The notes: a model not told the origin generated them from the letters alone. DNA of 64,000 nucleotides from Neisseria animalis (GCF_900636515.1 NZ_LR134287.1:186001-250000), one strand, 5' to 3'; numbered from the stretch's first letter, positions 1 through 10,739 are shown. Made by a program: numbers and translations.

Positions 1-103
1 ACCGGTTAGCCCATGGGGTACTCCTGCTAAAGGTTACCGCACTCGTAATAACAAACGCACGGATAACATGATTGTTCGTCGTCGTTACTCAAATAAAGGT
101 TAA
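1..103 (+). CDS. rplB: 50S ribosomal protein L2, C-terminal end (partial)
   Basis: Only the last 33 codons are present; the gene enters from outside the window. The reading frame starts at base 2 and gives [18 protein letters not shown] followed by a basic tail. The SPWG and GYRTR segments are the conserved end of bacterial L2, which binds 23S rRNA near the peptidyl-transferase centre. It lies directly upstream of rpsS, as in the S10 operon. Confidence 0.95.
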
Positions 104-108
104 TTAAT

Positions 109-387
109 ATGGCTCGTTCATTGAAAAAAGGCCCATATGTAGACCTGCATTTGCTGAAAAAAGTAGATGCTGCTCGTGCAAGCAACGATAAGCGTCCAAT
201 TAAAACTTGGTCGCGTCGTTCTACCATTTTGCCTGATTTTATCGGTTTGACTATCGCTGTACACAATGGCCGCACTCACGTGCCTGTATTTATCAGCGAT
301 AACATGGTCGGTCATAAATTGGGTGAGTTCTCATTGACCCGTACCTTTAAAGGCCATTTGGCTGATAAAAAGGCTAAAAAGAAATAA
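109..387 (+). CDS. rpsS: 30S ribosomal protein S19
   Basis: The 92-residue product has the family length. It begins [12 protein letters not shown] and contains the [14 protein letters not shown] core and the VGHKLGEF motif typical of S19. S19 forms the head of the small subunit with S13 and contacts the A-site tRNA region. It follows rplB by 5 bp and precedes rplV by 8 bp, so it is co-transcribed in the S10 operon. ATG start. Confidence 0.98.
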
Positions 388-395
388 GGTGAATC

Positions 396-725
396 ATGAG
401 AGTAAGTGCACAACATAAAAATGCCCGTATCTCAGCTCAAAAAGCTCGCTTAGTGGCTGATTTAATTCGTGGTAAAGACGTTGCCCAAGCTTTGAACATC
501 TTGGCATTCAGCCCGAAAAAAGGTGCCGAGTTGATTAAAAAAGTACTGGAATCAGCAATTGCGAATGCCGAGCACAATAACGGTGCCGACATCGATGAGC
601 TGAAAGTGGTAACTATCTTCGTTGACAAAGGTCCTAGCTTGAAACGTTTTCAAGCTCGTGCCAAAGGTCGCGGTAACCGCATTGAAAAACAAACTTGTCA
701 TATTAATGTGACAGTGGGCAACTAA
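396..725 (+). CDS. rplV: 50S ribosomal protein L22
   Basis: 109 residues, close to the 110 of E. coli. The product shows [14 protein letters not shown] near the N-terminus and ends in the [16 protein letters not shown] region that forms the extended hairpin lining the peptide exit tunnel, where macrolide-resistance changes arise in other species. No change is obvious here. It sits in S10 operon order between rpsS and rpsC. Confidence 0.98.
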   Translation: MRVSAQHKNARISAQKARLVADLIRGKDVAQALNILAFSPKKGAELIKKVLESAIANAEHNNGADIDELKVVTIFVDKGPSLKRFQARAKGRGNRIEKQTCHINVTVGN

Positions 726-734
726 GGAAAAGCT

Positions 735-1427
735 ATGGGACAAAAGATTAACCCTACAGGCTTTCGCCTGGCGGTAACTAAAGACTGGTCTTCAAAATGG
801 TTTGCTAAAAGCAACGAATTTTCAACTGTATTGAAGCAAGATATCGATGTTCGTAACTACCTCCGTACCCGTTTGGCAAATGCCTCTGTTGGTCGTGTAG
901 TGATTGAGCGTCCTGCTAAATCGGCTCGTATTACCATTCACTCTGCTCGTCCGGGTGTTGTAATCGGTAAAAAAGGTGAGGATATCGAAATTTTGAAACG
1001 TGATCTGCAAGCTCTGATGGGTGTGCCGGTACACGTTAATATCGAAGAAATCCGCAAGCCTGAACTGGATGCGCAAATTATTGCAGACGGCATTGCACAA
1101 CAATTGGAAAAACGTGTCCAATTTCGTCGTGCTATGAAACGTTCTATGCAGAATGCAATGCGTGCCGGTGCCAAAGGTATCAAAATTATGACTTCAGGTC
1201 GTCTGAACGGTGCTGACATTGCGCGTAGCGAATGGTACCGTGAAGGCCGTGTGCCGCTGCATACTCTGCGTGCAAACGTAGATTATGCAACCAGCGAGGC
1301 TCACACTACTTACGGTGTATTGGGTCTGAAAGTTTGGGTTTACACTGAAGGTGATGTAAAATCTTCTGCTAAACCTGAAGAGAAGAAACAAAGAAAGGCA
1401 GGTGGTCGTCATGCTGCAGCCAACTAG
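735..1427 (+). CDS. rpsC: 30S ribosomal protein S3
   Basis: 230 residues. A type II KH domain is visible with GKKG at residues 78-81, followed by the S3 C-terminal domain ([27 protein letters not shown]). S3 forms the mRNA entry tunnel with S4 and S5. The tail is Lys/Arg/Ala rich ([14 protein letters not shown]). The last 17 bases overlap the start of rplP, suggesting translational coupling. Confidence 0.98.
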   Translation: MGQKINPTGFRLAVTKDWSSKWFAKSNEFSTVLKQDIDVRNYLRTRLANASVGRVVIERPAKSARITIHSARPGVVIGKKGEDIEILKRDLQALMGVPVHVNIEEIRKPELDAQIIADGIAQQLEKRVQFRRAMKRSMQNAMRAGAKGIKIMTSGRLNGADIARSEWYREGRVPLHTLRANVDYATSEAHTTYGVLGLKVWVYTEGDVKSSAKPEEKKQRKAGGRHAAAN

Positions 1428-1827
1428 ACTGAAATACCGCAAACAGCATAAAGGCCGTAATACCGGTATCGCTACCCGTGGTAATAAAGTAAGTTTCGGC
1501 GAATACGGTTTGAAAGCTGTTGGTCGCGGTCGTTTGACTGCTCGCCAAATCGAAGCTGCCCGCCGTACCATGACTCGTCACATTAAACGTGGCGGTCGCA
1601 TTTGGATTCGTGTATTCCCGGACAAACCGATTACCGAAAAACCTATCCAGGTTCGTATGGGTGGCGGTAAAGGTAATGTGGAATACTACGTTGCTGAAAT
1701 TAAACCGGGCAAAGTATTGTATGAAATGGATGGTGTGCCAGAAGCATTGGCTCGAGAAGCCTTTGAATTGGCTGCTGCTAAATTGCCAGTTCCTACAACC
1801 TTTGTAGTAAGACAGGTAGGTCAATAA
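1411..1827 (+). CDS. rplP: 50S ribosomal protein L16
   Basis: 138 residues beginning [16 protein letters not shown], matching the family N-terminus; a GTG nine bases upstream is in frame but would add residues not found in L16. L16 organises the A-site region of the 50S subunit. The start lies inside rpsC and the stop TAA shares one base with the next ATG (TAATG), so the genes are translationally coupled. Confidence 0.97.
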   Translation: MLQPTRLKYRKQHKGRNTGIATRGNKVSFGEYGLKAVGRGRLTARQIEAARRTMTRHIKRGGRIWIRVFPDKPITEKPIQVRMGGGKGNVEYYVAEIKPGKVLYEMDGVPEALAREAFELAAAKLPVPTTFVVRQVGQ

Positions 1828-2018
1828 TGAAAGCAAATGAATTGAAAGACAAATCTGTTGAGCAATTAAATGCTGATTTGCTTGACTTATTGAAAGCACA
1901 ATTTGGCTTGCGTATGCAAAATGCAACCGGTCAATTGGGTAAATCAAGCGAATTAAAACGTGTGCGTCGCGATATTGCTCGTATTAAAACCGTTTTAACT
2001 GAAAAAGGTGCTAAGTAA
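1827..2018 (+). CDS. rpmC: 50S ribosomal protein L29
   Basis: 63 residues, the same length as E. coli L29. It opens [14 protein letters not shown] and ends with the [15 protein letters not shown] helix. L29 lies at the exit tunnel, where nascent-chain factors dock. Both ends are coupled to the neighbouring genes by one-base TAATG overlaps. Confidence 0.97.
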   Translation: MKANELKDKSVEQLNADLLDLLKAQFGLRMQNATGQLGKSSELKRVRRDIARIKTVLTEKGAK

Positions 2019-2281
2019 TGAGCGAAGCTAAAAACGTTCGTACTTTGCAAGGCAAAGTAGTCAGCGACAAGATGGATAAAACCGTAACCGTATTGGTTGA
2101 ACGTAAAGTAAAACATCCTCTTTACGGTAAAATTATTCGCCTGTCCACCAAAATTCATGCCCATGATGAAAAAAATGAGTATGGTATCGGTGATGTGGTG
2201 GTGATTGCGGAATCTCGTCCGTTGTCAAAAACCAAATCTTGGATTGTAAAAGAGCTGGTTGAGAAAGCACGTACTGTTTAA
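2018..2281 (+). CDS. rpsQ: 30S ribosomal protein S17
   Basis: 87 residues with the S17 signature ([29 protein letters not shown]). It is an OB-fold 16S rRNA-binding assembly protein. This is the last gene of the S10 block: after it comes a 222-bp gap before rplN, at the classical S10/spc operon junction. Confidence 0.97.
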   Translation: MSEAKNVRTLQGKVVSDKMDKTVTVLVERKVKHPLYGKIIRLSTKIHAHDEKNEYGIGDVVVIAESRPLSKTKSWIVKELVEKARTV

Positions 2282-2303
2282 TTTTTGAGACAGTAGTGCT
2301 TTA

Positions 2304-2358
2304 ATAAGAAACGAAGTCTTGCAGCAAGTTAAATTTGCGTGTAAACTTCGTTTCTTAT
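2304..2358 (+). promoter_or_regulatory. Hairpin in the S10/spc junction spacer
   Basis: The 222-bp gap between rpsQ and rplN (2282-2503) has no gene. It contains a perfect 14-bp inverted repeat, ATAAGAAACGAAGT at 2304-2317 and its complement at 2345-2358, with a loop of about 27 bases. It lacks a clear T-run, so it looks more like a processing, attenuation or leader element than a simple terminator. No specific RNA family was recognised. Confidence 0.55.
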
Positions 2359-2503
2359 CTTTCAGTGTCTTGCTGAAAGTTTCTTCCCGTCGGGATCCAA
2401 GACTGGTTTACTAGAACCGTGATGGTTTCATTTGGTAAATAACAATCAAGTTATGAGCTAGGTGAAAAGGGTAAATTAAGTTGGTTAATTTAAAGGTAAT
2501 AAA

Positions 2504-2872
2504 ATGATTCAAATGCAGACCATCTTAGATGTGGCTGATAACTCTGGTGCGCGCCGTGTAATGTGCATCAAAGTGTTGGGCGGGTCTAAGCGTCGCTATG
2601 CTTCGGTTGGCGATATCATTAAAGTTGCAGTTAAGGATGCTGCACCTCGTGGCCGCGTTAAAAAAGGTGATGTTTACAATGCTGTTGTTGTTCGTACGGC
2701 AAAAGGTGTTCGTCGTCCGGATGGCGCGCTGATTAAGTTTGACAACAATGCTGCTGTATTGCTGAATAACAAACTTGAGCCTATGGGTACGCGTATTTTC
2801 GGCCCGGTAACTCGCGAGCTGCGTACCGAGCGATTCATGAAAATCGTTTCGCTGGCACCTGAAGTGCTGTAA
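2504..2872 (+). CDS. rplN: 50S ribosomal protein L14
   Basis: 122 residues with the conserved start [21 protein letters not shown] and the end [25 protein letters not shown]14 forms an intersubunit bridge and is the docking site for the silencing factor RsfS, which is also encoded here at 12.2 kb. It is the first gene of the spc block. Confidence 0.98.
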   Translation: MIQMQTILDVADNSGARRVMCIKVLGGSKRRYASVGDIIKVAVKDAAPRGRVKKGDVYNAVVVRTAKGVRRPDGALIKFDNNAAVLLNNKLEPMGTRIFGPVTRELRTERFMKIVSLAPEVL

Positions 2873-2883
2873 GGAAGATAGAA

Positions 2884-3207
2884 ATGAATAAAATTATTAA
2901 AGGCGATCAAGTCGTTGTTATTGCCGGCAAAGATAAAGGCAAGCAAGGTCAAGTAGTTCGCGTGTTGGGTGATAAAGTTGTTGTTGAGGGTGTGAATGTT
3001 GTAAAGCGCCATCAAAAGCCAAATCCGATGCGTGGTGTTGAAGGTGGTATTGTTGCTAAAGAAATGCCTTTGGCTATTTCTAATGTTGCAATTTTTAATC
3101 CTGAAACCAATAAAGCAGACCGTGTTGGTATTAAATTGATTGAAGGCGAAGGTAAAATCAAACGTGTTCGCGTCTTCAAGTCTAACGGCTCTGTCATTGG
3201 AGCATAA
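2884..3207 (+). CDS. rplX: 50S ribosomal protein L24
   Basis: 107 residues with an N-terminal KOW motif ([20 protein letters not shown]) and the downstream [14 protein letters not shown] segment of L24, an early 50S assembly initiator. It lies 11 bp after rplN and 9 bp before rplE, in standard spc order. Confidence 0.97.
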   Translation: MNKIIKGDQVVVIAGKDKGKQGQVVRVLGDKVVVEGVNVVKRHQKPNPMRGVEGGIVAKEMPLAISNVAIFNPETNKADRVGIKLIEGEGKIKRVRVFKSNGSVIGA

Positions 3208-3216
3208 GGAGATAAC

Positions 3217-3756
3217 ATGGCTCGTTTGAGAGAGTTTTATAAAGATACTGTGGTTCCTGAGTTGGTGAAACAATTCGGTTACAAATCAGTAATGGAAGTG
3301 CCCCGCATTGAAAAAATTACCTTGAATATGGGTGTTGGTGAGGCAGTTGCTGATAAAAAAGTAATGGAACATGCTGTTGCTGACTTGGAAAAAATTGCCG
3401 GTCAAAAACCTGTTGTAACCGTTGCACGTAAATCTATCGCAGGTTTTAAAATCCGTGATAACTATCCGGTGGGTTGTAAGGTGACTTTGCGTCGCGATCA
3501 GATGTTCGAATTCTTGGATCGTTTAATTAGTATCGCATTGCCTCGTGTGCGCGACTTTCGTGGTGTGAGTGGTAAATCATTTGATGGTCGTGGTAACTAT
3601 AATATGGGTGTGCGCGAGCAAATCATTTTCCCGGAAATTGAATACGATAAAATCGATGCTTTGCGTGGTTTGAATATTACTATTACTACTACTGCAAAAA
3701 CTGATGAAGAAGCTAAAGCTTTGTTGTCTCTGTTCAAGTTTCCGTTCAAAGGATAA
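3217..3756 (+). CDS. rplE: 50S ribosomal protein L5
   Basis: 179 residues, the same as E. coli. It contains [15 protein letters not shown] and the long [24 protein letters not shown] block. L5 binds 5S rRNA and contacts the P-site tRNA. The next gene, rpsN, begins 3 bp after the stop. Confidence 0.98.
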   Translation: MARLREFYKDTVVPELVKQFGYKSVMEVPRIEKITLNMGVGEAVADKKVMEHAVADLEKIAGQKPVVTVARKSIAGFKIRDNYPVGCKVTLRRDQMFEFLDRLISIALPRVRDFRGVSGKSFDGRGNYNMGVREQIIFPEIEYDKIDALRGLNITITTTAKTDEEAKALLSLFKFPFKG

Positions 3757-3759
3757 TCA

Positions 3760-4065
3760 ATGGCTAAGAAAGCACTTATTAATCGTGAGCTGAAACGTCA
3801 AGCTCTGGCGAAAAAATATGCCGCTAAACGCGAAGCAATTTTTGCAGTGATTAACAATGCAAATGTAACTGAAGAAGAGCGTTTTGAGGCACGTTTGAAA
3901 TTCCAGGCAATTCCTCGCAATGCTGCACCTGTGCGTCAACGTCGTCGTTGTGCTTTGACAGGTCGTCCTCGTGGCACGTTCCGTAAATTCGGTTTGGGCC
4001 GTATTAAGATCCGTGAAATCGCAATGCGTGGCGAGATTCCGGGTGTTGTTAAAGCTAGCTGGTAA
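3760..4065 (+). CDS. rpsN: 30S ribosomal protein S14 (zinc-free form)
   Basis: 101 residues, the long C-minus form of S14: only one cysteine lies in the [14 protein letters not shown] region, so the four-cysteine zinc site of short S14 is absent. It ends [23 protein letters not shown], the conserved family terminus. It is a late-assembling head protein of the 30S subunit. Confidence 0.97.
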   Translation: MAKKALINRELKRQALAKKYAAKREAIFAVINNANVTEEERFEARLKFQAIPRNAAPVRQRRRCALTGRPRGTFRKFGLGRIKIREIAMRGEIPGVVKASW

Positions 4066-4079
4066 TAGGAGTATTAATA

Positions 4080-4472
4080 ATGAGTATGCATGATCCTATT
4101 TCCGATATGTTGACTCGTATCCGTAATGCGCAACGTGCTAATAAAGTGGCAGTTGCTATGCCTTCATCAAAATTGAAATGTGCGATTGCCAAAGTTTTGA
4201 AAGAAGAAGGTTACATCGAGGATTTTGCGGTTTCTGCTGATGCAAAACCGGTATTGGAAATTCAATTAAAATACTACGCAGGCCGCCCTGTAATTGAGCA
4301 AATTAAGCGTGTATCACGCCCTGGTTTGCGTATTTACAAAGCTTCTAGCGAGATTCCGAGCGTGATGAACGGTTTGGGTGTTGCTATTGTTAGTACTTCT
4401 AAAGGTGTGATGACTGACCGTAAAGCCCGCTCTGAAGGTGTTGGCGGTGAGTTGTTGTGCATCGTAGCCTAG
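4080..4472 (+). CDS. rpsH: 30S ribosomal protein S8
   Basis: 130 residues beginning [18 protein letters not shown] and ending with the signature [27 protein letters not shown]8 nucleates the 16S central domain and in enterobacteria also represses the spc operon by binding its mRNA; whether that control exists here cannot be judged by eye. Confidence 0.98.
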   Translation: MSMHDPISDMLTRIRNAQRANKVAVAMPSSKLKCAIAKVLKEEGYIEDFAVSADAKPVLEIQLKYYAGRPVIEQIKRVSRPGLRIYKASSEIPSVMNGLGVAIVSTSKGVMTDRKARSEGVGGELLCIVA

Positions 4473-4485
4473 TGGAGAGAGATAA

Positions 4486-5019
4486 ATGTCACGCGTAGCT
4501 AAAAACCCAGTGACTGTTCCTGCTGGGGTTGAAGTAAAATTTGGAACGGATGCGTTAGTTGTAAAAGGCAAGAATGGTGAGTTGTCTTTTCCGCTGCCTA
4601 CTAATGTCGCTATCGAACTGAATGATGGTCAGTTGACCTTTGCTGCCAAAGATGAAAGCAAGCAGGCAAATGCTATGTCTGGTACTGCACGTGCCTTGGT
4701 TGGCAATATGGTTAAGGGTGTTTCTGAAGGTTTTGAGAAAAAACTCCAATTGATTGGTGTGGGTTATCGCGCCCAAGCCCAAGGTAAAGTTTTGAACCTG
4801 TCTCTGGGTTTTTCTCACCCAATTGTATATGAAATGCCTGAAGGTGTTACTGTTCAAACACCTAGCCAAACAGAGATTGTTCTGACTGGTGCAGATAAAC
4901 AAGTTGTTGGTCAAGTTGCTGCTGAAATTCGCGCATTCCGCTCTCCAGAGCCTTATAAAGGTAAAGGTGTTCGTTATGTGGGCGAAGTGGTGGTGATGAA
5001 AGAAGCCAAGAAAAAATAA
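4486..5019 (+). CDS. rplF: 50S ribosomal protein L6
   Basis: 177 residues made of two repeated L6 domains. The C-terminal half has [21 protein letters not shown] and [14 protein letters not shown], the classical L6 signature. L6 sits near the factor-binding site of the 50S subunit. It follows rpsH by 13 bp. Confidence 0.98.
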   Translation: MSRVAKNPVTVPAGVEVKFGTDALVVKGKNGELSFPLPTNVAIELNDGQLTFAAKDESKQANAMSGTARALVGNMVKGVSEGFEKKLQLIGVGYRAQAQGKVLNLSLGFSHPIVYEMPEGVTVQTPSQTEIVLTGADKQVVGQVAAEIRAFRSPEPYKGKGVRYVGEVVVMKEAKKK

Positions 5020-5032
5020 TTGAGGTTCACTA

Positions 5033-5386
5033 ATGAATAAACATGCAACCCGACTCCGTCGTGCACGCAAAACCCGTGCACGTATTGCGGACTTGAAAAT
5101 GGTAAGATTATGCGTGTTCCGCACAAATAATCACATTTATGCTCAAGTAATTAGTGCTGAAGGTGATAAAGTATTGGCTCAAGCCTCTACCTTGGAAGCT
5201 GAAGTACGCAACAGCCTGAAATCCGGTAGCAATGTAGAAGCTGCTGCCGTAGTAGGTAAGCGTATTGCTGAGAAAGCAAAAGCAGCAGGTGTTGAAAAAG
5301 TTGCTTTTGACCGCTCAGGTTTTCAGTATCACGGTCGTGTGAAAGCTTTGGCTGAAGCTGCACGTGAGAATGGTTTGAGCTTCTAA
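5033..5386 (+). CDS. rplR: 50S ribosomal protein L18
   Basis: 117 residues, the same as E. coli. It has the arginine-rich N-terminus ([12 protein letters not shown]) and the C-terminal [28 protein letters not shown]. It binds 5S rRNA together with L5. Its place in the spc order is standard. Confidence 0.98.
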   Translation: MNKHATRLRRARKTRARIADLKMVRLCVFRTNNHIYAQVISAEGDKVLAQASTLEAEVRNSLKSGSNVEAAAVVGKRIAEKAKAAGVEKVAFDRSGFQYHGRVKALAEAARENGLSF

Positions 5387-5403
5387 TATTTGGAGACTTT
5401 CAG

Positions 5404-5922
5404 ATGGCAAAACATGAAATTGAAGAACGCGGTGATGGCCTGATTGAAAAAATGGTCGCTGTAAACCGTGTAACTAAAGTGGTCAAAGGTGGCCGAATTA
5501 TGGCTTTCTCTGCGCTGACAGTTGTTGGTGATGGTGATGGTCGTATCGGTATGGGTAAAGGTAAATCTAAAGAAGTACCTGTTGCCGTACAAAAAGCTAT
5601 GGATCAGGCTCGTCGTTCAATGATTAAAGTACCTTTGAAAAACGGTACAATTCACCATGAGGTAATTGGTCGTCATGGTGCAACTCGTGTATTTATGCAG
5701 CCTGCTAAAGAGGGTAGTGGTGTAAAAGCCGGTGGTCCTATGCGTTTGGTTTTTGATGCTATGGGTATCCATAACATTTCTGCCAAAGTTCATGGTTCTA
5801 CTAATCCTTATAATATTGTACGTGCTACTTTGGACGGTCTGTCAAAACTGTATACTCCTGCTGATATTGCTGCTAAGCGCGGTTTGACAGTAGAAGAGAT
5901 TTTAGGAGCTAACCATGACTGA
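5404..5922 (+). CDS. rpsE: 30S ribosomal protein S5
   Basis: 172 residues with the double-stranded RNA-binding-like N-terminal domain ([38 protein letters not shown] runs across residues 22-59) and the C-terminal S5 domain. S5 works in decoding accuracy with S4. Its end overlaps the rpmD start by 8 bases. Confidence 0.98.
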   Translation: MAKHEIEERGDGLIEKMVAVNRVTKVVKGGRIMAFSALTVVGDGDGRIGMGKGKSKEVPVAVQKAMDQARRSMIKVPLKNGTIHHEVIGRHGATRVFMQPAKEGSGVKAGGPMRLVFDAMGIHNISAKVHGSTNPYNIVRATLDGLSKLYTPADIAAKRGLTVEEILGANHD

Positions 5923-6100
5923 GCAAAAAAAACTCAAAGTAACTTTGGTTAAAAGCCTGATTGGTACAATTGAATCTCATCGAGCTTGTGTGCGTGGTTT
6001 GGGCTTACGTCGTCGGGAGCATACTGTTGAGGTTTTGGATACCCCGGAAAATCGTGGCATGATTAATAAAATCAGCTACCTTTTGAAAGTGGAGTCATAA
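5915..6100 (+). CDS. rpmD: 50S ribosomal protein L30
   Basis: 61 residues. It contains [26 protein letters not shown] and the [13 protein letters not shown] end of short bacterial L30. It starts inside the end of rpsE and is followed one base later by rplO, so it is tightly coupled in the operon. Confidence 0.97.
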   Translation: MTEQKKLKVTLVKSLIGTIESHRACVRGLGLRRREHTVEVLDTPENRGMINKISYLLKVES

Positions 6101-6101
6101 T

Positions 6102-6536
6102 ATGTTTTTAAATACTATTAAGCCTGCTGAAGGCGCTACTCATGCAAGCCGCCGTGTTGGTCGCGGTATAGGTAGTGGCTTGGGTAAAACCGGTGGTCGT
6201 GGCCATAAGGGTCAAAAAAGTCGTTCCGGCGGTTTTCACAAAGTAGGTTTTGAAGGCGGTCAAATGCCGTTGCAACGCCGTTTGCCAAAACGTGGTTTTA
6301 AATCACTGACTTCTACTTTGAGTGCTGAAGTCCGTTTGGGTGAATTGGCATTGGTTGCTGTTGATGAAATCGATGTGCTGACTTTAAAACAAGCAGGTCT
6401 GATTCCGGCAAATGCACAAAATATCAAAGTTATTGCTTCCGGTGAGATTTCTAAGGCTGTAACTTTAAAAGGTATTAAGGCAACCAAGGGTGCCAAAGCT
6501 GCTATTGAGGCAGCCGGTGGTAAAGTTGAAGAATAA
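6102..6536 (+). CDS. rplO: 50S ribosomal protein L15
   Basis: 144 residues, the same as E. coli. The glycine/arginine-rich N-terminal extension ([21 protein letters not shown]) that threads through 23S rRNA is clear, followed by the globular C-terminal domain. It precedes secY by 13 bp, as is usual. Confidence 0.98.
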   Translation: MFLNTIKPAEGATHASRRVGRGIGSGLGKTGGRGHKGQKSRSGGFHKVGFEGGQMPLQRRLPKRGFKSLTSTLSAEVRLGELALVAVDEIDVLTLKQAGLIPANAQNIKVIASGEISKAVTLKGIKATKGAKAAIEAAGGKVEE

Positions 6537-6549
6537 GGCTTAAATCATA

Positions 6550-7863
6550 GTGGCTAATCAACAATCTTCATCAGGTCTGTCCAAGTTTGGTGACTTGAAA
6601 AAGCGTTTGCTATTTTTACTGGGGGCTCTAATTGTTTTCCGAATCGGGGCACATATTCCAGTGCCGGGAGTAGATGCTGTTGCATTAGCTAAATTATACG
6701 AAAGCGCTGGGAATGGTATCTTGGGAATGTTGAATATGTTCTCCGGAGGATCGTTAGAGCGCTTTAGTATATTTGCTATCGGTATCATGCCCTATATTTC
6801 GGCATCGATTATTGTTCAATTGGCTTCGGAAATTTTACCTTCTTTAAAGGCTTTGAAAAAAGAAGGGGAAGCCGGTAGGAAAGTAATTACCAAATATACG
6901 CGGTACGGTACGGTATTACTGGCTATTTTGCAAAGTATGGGTGTTGCGACATTTGTTTTCCAGCAAGGCATCGTTGTCGCTAATCCTGTTGAGTTTCATA
7001 TTTCAACGATTGTATGTTTGGTTACCGGTACCATGTTTTTAATGTGGCTAGGTGAGCAAATTACTGAGCGAGGTATCGGCAACGGTATTTCGCTAATCAT
7101 TACGGCCGGTATTGCTGCAGGTATTCCTGCAGGAGTTGTGCAGCTGATTACTTTGACGAATCAAGGGTCAATGAGTATGCTGACAGCGGTATCGATTGTA
7201 CTCGGTGCATTATTGTTGATTTATATAGTGGTTTATTTTGAAAGTGCGCAACGTAAAGTCCCGATTCATTATGCCAAACGTCAGTTTGGTAGCAATATGA
7301 TGAAAGGGCAAAATACCCATATGCCTTTCAAGCTCAACATGGCAGGTGTGATTCCGCCAATTTTTGCATCCAGTATTATTTTGTTTCCCTCAACATTGCT
7401 AGGTTGGTTTGGTTCAAGTAATACAGATAGCTTGCTATATAAAGTTTCAAGCTGGTTACAGCATGGTCAGCCTGCTTATATTATTTTATTTGCAGCGACT
7501 ATAGTCTTTTTCTGCTACTTTTATACAGCTTTGGTTTTCAGTCCTAAAGAAATAGCTGATAACCTGAAAAAAAGTGGAGCGTTTGTTCCTGGTATCCGCC
7601 CGGGCGAACAAACTTCTAGGTATTTGGAAAAAGTGGTATTGCGTCTAACTTTATTTGGTGCGCTGTATATCACAATTATTTGTTTGATTCCCGAGTTTTT
7701 AACGACAGCTTTAAACGTTCCGTTCTATCTCGGTGGTACATCCTTATTGATTCTTGTGGTGGTTACAATGGATTTCCAAACACAAATTAATTCATACAGG
7801 ATGACGCAGCAGTATGAAGATTTACTGCAAAGACCGGATATGAAATCATTATCACGTAAATAA
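6550..7863 (+). CDS. secY: Preprotein translocase subunit SecY
   Basis: 437 residues from a GTG start. This is the membrane channel of the Sec translocon, acting with SecE, SecG and SecA; about ten hydrophobic segments are visible. Recognisable motifs include IPVPGVD at the first periplasmic loop, [28 protein letters not shown] and the cytoplasmic loop [13 protein letters not shown]. Its place at the end of the spc block is standard. Confidence 0.98.
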   Translation: MANQQSSSGLSKFGDLKKRLLFLLGALIVFRIGAHIPVPGVDAVALAKLYESAGNGILGMLNMFSGGSLERFSIFAIGIMPYISASIIVQLASEILPSLKALKKEGEAGRKVITKYTRYGTVLLAILQSMGVATFVFQQGIVVANPVEFHISTIVCLVTGTMFLMWLGEQITERGIGNGISLIITAGIAAGIPAGVVQLITLTNQGSMSMLTAVSIVLGALLLIYIVVYFESAQRKVPIHYAKRQFGSNMMKGQNTHMPFKLNMAGVIPPIFASSIILFPSTLLGWFGSSNTDSLLYKVSSWLQHGQPAYIILFAATIVFFCYFYTALVFSPKEIADNLKKSGAFVPGIRPGEQTSRYLEKVVLRLTLFGALYITIICLIPEFLTTALNVPFYLGGTSLLILVVVTMDFQTQINSYRMTQQYEDLLQRPDMKSLSRK

Positions 7864-7867
7864 AACT

Positions 7868-8086
7868 ATGGCTAAAGAAGATACCATACAGATGCAAGGT
7901 GAAATTCTTGAAACTTTGCCGAATGCAACATTTAAAGTCAAACTCGAAAACGACCATGTGGTGTTAGGTCATATCTCTGGTAAAATGCGGATGCATTATA
8001 TCCGCATTTCTCCAGGTGATAAGGTAACGGTTGAGTTGACTCCTTATGATTTAACCCGTGCTCGTATCGTATTTCGAGCAAGATAG
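7868..8086 (+). CDS. infA: Translation initiation factor IF-1
   Basis: 72 residues, the same as E. coli, forming a single S1-type OB fold: [47 protein letters not shown] is family-typical. IF-1 occupies the 30S A site during initiation. The location between secY and rpmJ is the usual one in beta-proteobacteria and Gram-positives, unlike E. coli. Confidence 0.98.
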   Translation: MAKEDTIQMQGEILETLPNATFKVKLENDHVVLGHISGKMRMHYIRISPGDKVTVELTPYDLTRARIVFRAR

Positions 8087-8104
8087 ACTGTAAAAGGAAA
8101 AAAA

Positions 8105-8218
8105 ATGCGCGTACAACCTTCTGTAAAGAAAATTTGCCGTAACTGCAAAATTATTCGTCGTAATCGCGTAGTTCGTGTAATTTGTACTGACCCACGTCAC
8201 AAGCAACGTCAAGGTTAA
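8105..8218 (+). CDS. rpmJ: 50S ribosomal protein L36
   Basis: 37 residues: [19 protein letters not shown], then [19 protein letters not shown]11, C14, C27 and H32 form the zinc-ribbon site of zinc-binding L36. The ATG follows an AAAAGGAA ribosome-binding site. It is too short for most ORF cut-offs but is certain from composition and from its place between infA and rpsM. Confidence 0.95.
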   Translation: MRVQPSVKKICRNCKIIRRNRVVRVICTDPRHKQRQG

Positions 8219-8226
8219 GAGGCTAG

Positions 8227-8256
8227 TTTCCTCTTTGCCTGATTTTGTGGTATAGT
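8227..8256 (+). promoter_or_regulatory. Candidate extended -10 promoter before rpsM
   Basis: The 67-bp gap between rpmJ and rpsM holds TTTTGTGGTATAGT, an extended -10 (TGG then TATAGT at 8251-8256). The only -35 candidate is weak (TTTCCT about 18 bp upstream). It could drive the alpha block (rpsM-rpsK-rpsD-rpoA-rplQ). The same 14 bases occur upstream of cysM. Confidence 0.4.
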
Positions 8257-8285
8257 GACACACTTTGCCCTAAAAAGGAAAAAAT

Positions 8286-8648
8286 ATGGCTCGTATTGCA
8301 GGGGTAAACATCCCTAATAATGCCCATATTGTAATTGGCTTGCAAGCCATTTACGGTATTGGTGCGACTCGTGCTAAATTGATTTGTGAGGCTGCAAATA
8401 TTGCTCCGAGCACTAAAACAAAAGATTTGGACGAGGCTCAATTAGACGCTTTGCGTGAACAAGTTGCTAAATATGAAGTAGAAGGTGATTTGCGCCGTGA
8501 AGTAACGATGAGCATTAAACGACTGATGGATATGGGTTGCTATCGCGGCTTCCGTCATCGTCGTGGTTTGCCTTGTCGTGGTCAACGCACTCGCACTAAC
8601 GCTCGCACCCGTAAAGGTCCGCGTAAGGCGATTGCCGGTAAAAAATAA
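8286..8648 (+). CDS. rpsM: 30S ribosomal protein S13
   Basis: 120 residues. [26 protein letters not shown] is the family N-terminus and [17 protein letters not shown] the basic tail that touches P-site tRNA. This is the first gene of the alpha block, preceded by its own short intergenic gap. Confidence 0.98.
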   Translation: MARIAGVNIPNNAHIVIGLQAIYGIGATRAKLICEAANIAPSTKTKDLDEAQLDALREQVAKYEVEGDLRREVTMSIKRLMDMGCYRGFRHRRGLPCRGQRTRTNARTRKGPRKAIAGKK

Positions 8649-8667
8649 TTTTTAAGGAATTTGATTA

Positions 8668-9063
8668 ATGGCTAAAGCAAACACAGCTTCGCGTGTACGC
8701 AAAAAAGTACGTAAAACCGTAAGCGAAGGTATTGTGCATGTACATGCATCTTTCAACAATACCATCATTACAATCACCGACCGTCAAGGCAATGCATTGT
8801 CTTGGGCTACCTCTGGCGGCGCTGGTTTTAAAGGTTCTCGTAAAAGTACACCGTTTGCTGCTCAAGTGGCAGCAGAAGCAGCTGGTAAAGTTGCCCAAGA
8901 GTATGGCGTTAAAAATTTAGAAGTCCGTATTAAAGGCCCGGGTCCTGGTCGCGAATCTTCTGTGCGTGCGCTCAATGCTCTTGGTTTCAAGATTACCAGC
9001 ATTACCGACGTTACCCCGTTACCACATAACGGTTGCCGTCCACCTAAAAAACGTCGTATTTAA
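8668..9063 (+). CDS. rpsK: 30S ribosomal protein S11
   Basis: 131 residues with [19 protein letters not shown] and the [20 protein letters not shown] signature, ending [14 protein letters not shown]11 forms part of the platform near the mRNA exit. It lies 19 bp after rpsM. Confidence 0.98.
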
Positions 9064-9082
9064 TATTGGAGTGATTTGAAAC

Positions 9083-9703
9083 ATGGCACGTTATATTGGC
9101 CCTAAATGTAAATTAGCACGCCGCGAAGGTACGGATCTGTTTCTGAAGAGTGCACGTCGCTCTTTGGATTCTAAATGTAAAATGGATTCGGCACCGGGTC
9201 AGCACGGTGCTAAAAAGCCGCGTTTGTCAGACTATGGTCTGCAATTGCGTGAAAAACAAAAAATCCGCCGCATTTACGGCGTGCTGGAGCGTCAGTTCCG
9301 TCGTTACTTTGCCGAGGCTGCGCGCCGCAAAGGTTCAACCGGTGAGCTGCTGCTTCAGTTGTTAGAATCTCGTTTGGATAATGTCGTATACCGTATGGGT
9401 TTTGGCTCTACCCGCGCAGAAGCCCGTCAGTTGGTTTCTCATAAAGCGATTACCGTAAACGGTCAAGTAGTCAATATTCCTTCTTTCCAAGTTAAAGCAG
9501 GTGATGTTGTAGCTGTTCGTGAGAAAGCCAAAAAACAAGTACGTATCCAAGAGGCATTGAGTCTGGCTACCCAAATCGGTCTGCCAAGCTGGGTTTCTGT
9601 AGATGCAGATAAATTGGAAGGCGTATTCAAAAATATGCCTGATCGTTCAGAATTGACTGGCGATATTAATGAACAGCTGGTGGTAGAGTTCTACTCTAAA
9701 TAA
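9083..9703 (+). CDS. rpsD: 30S ribosomal protein S4
   Basis: 206 residues, the same as E. coli. It contains the S4 RNA-binding domain ([34 protein letters not shown]). S4 is a primary 16S binder and affects decoding fidelity. In E. coli it represses the alpha operon; no such mRNA site was assessed here. Confidence 0.98.
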   Translation: MARYIGPKCKLARREGTDLFLKSARRSLDSKCKMDSAPGQHGAKKPRLSDYGLQLREKQKIRRIYGVLERQFRRYFAEAARRKGSTGELLLQLLESRLDNVVYRMGFGSTRAEARQLVSHKAITVNGQVVNIPSFQVKAGDVVAVREKAKKQVRIQEALSLATQIGLPSWVSVDADKLEGVFKNMPDRSELTGDINEQLVVEFYSK

Positions 9704-9728
9704 TGCTAGCTCAGTGAGGGACAGTTAA

Positions 9729-10715
9729 ATGCAAAATAGCACAACCGAATTTTTGAAACCTCGTCAAATTGATGTCGATACTTTGTCCACTACTCGTGCC
9801 AAAGTATCTATGCAGCCTTTTGAACGTGGTTTTGGCCATACTTTAGGTAATGCTTTGCGTCGTATCTTACTGTCATCCATGAATGGTTTTGCACCTACTG
9901 AAGTGGCTATTGCCGGTGTACTGCATGAGTACTCTACCGTTGATGGCGTACAGGAAGACGTAGTCGATATCCTGTTGAACATTAAAGGCGTAGTATTTAA
10001 GTTGCATGGTCGTAGTCAGGTTCAGTTGACCTTGAAAAAATCAGGGGCAGGTCCGGTTGTCGCTGGCGATATTGAATTAAGCCATGATGTAGAGATTCTG
10101 AATCCTGAGCATGTCATCTGTCATTTGTCCGAAAATGGTCAGATTGAGATGGAAATCAAGGTGGAGCAAGGCCGCGGCTACCAATCTGCTTCGGGTCGTC
10201 GTGTGATTCGCGATGAAAACAAGCAGATTGGTGCAATTCAGTTGGATGCGAGCTTTTCGCCCATCAGCCGTGTTAGCTTTGAAGTTGAACCTGCACGCGT
10301 AGAGCAGCGTACGGATTTGGACAAATTGGTTTTGGATATTGAAACCGATGGTTCTTTGGATCCGGAAGAGGCAGTACGCAGTGCTGCACGTATTTTAATT
10401 GATCAAATGTCTATTTTTGCGGACTTGCAAGGTACGCCGGTTGAAGAGGTTGAAGAAAAAGCGCCTCCTATCGACCCAATCCTGTTGCGTCCGGTAGATG
10501 ATTTGGAATTAACCGTACGTTCAGCTAACTGTCTGAAAGCTGAAGATATTTATTATATTGGCGATTTGATTCAACGTACTGAAACCGAGCTTCTCAAAAC
10601 ACCAAATTTGGGTCGTAAGTCTTTGAATGAAATAAAAGAAGTGTTGGCCTCTAAAGGTTTGACACTGGGTTCGAAATTAGAAGCTTGGCCGCCTGTAGGC
10701 TTGGAAAAGCCGTAA
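9729..10715 (+). CDS. rpoA: RNA polymerase alpha subunit
   Basis: 328 residues. The N-terminal dimerisation and assembly domain (residues 1 to about 235, with [20 protein letters not shown]) is joined by an acidic linker to the C-terminal DNA- and activator-binding domain ([44 protein letters not shown]). It lies between rpsD and rplQ as in all proteobacteria. Confidence 0.98.
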   Translation: MQNSTTEFLKPRQIDVDTLSTTRAKVSMQPFERGFGHTLGNALRRILLSSMNGFAPTEVAIAGVLHEYSTVDGVQEDVVDILLNIKGVVFKLHGRSQVQLTLKKSGAGPVVAGDIELSHDVEILNPEHVICHLSENGQIEMEIKVEQGRGYQSASGRRVIRDENKQIGAIQLDASFSPISRVSFEVEPARVEQRTDLDKLVLDIETDGSLDPEEAVRSAARILIDQMSIFADLQGTPVEEVEEKAPPIDPILLRPVDDLELTVRSANCLKAEDIYYIGDLIQRTETELLKTPNLGRKSLNEIKEVLASKGLTLGSKLEAWPPVGLEKP

Positions 10716-10739
10716 GTTTGAAGATTAAAGGATAATGAC

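Noticed and set aside
8105-8218. Possible single-base frameshift in rpmJ
   Set aside because: A first reading suggested an extra T after residue 19, but careful base counting against the flanking gene positions gives an intact 37-codon gene from 8105 to 8218.
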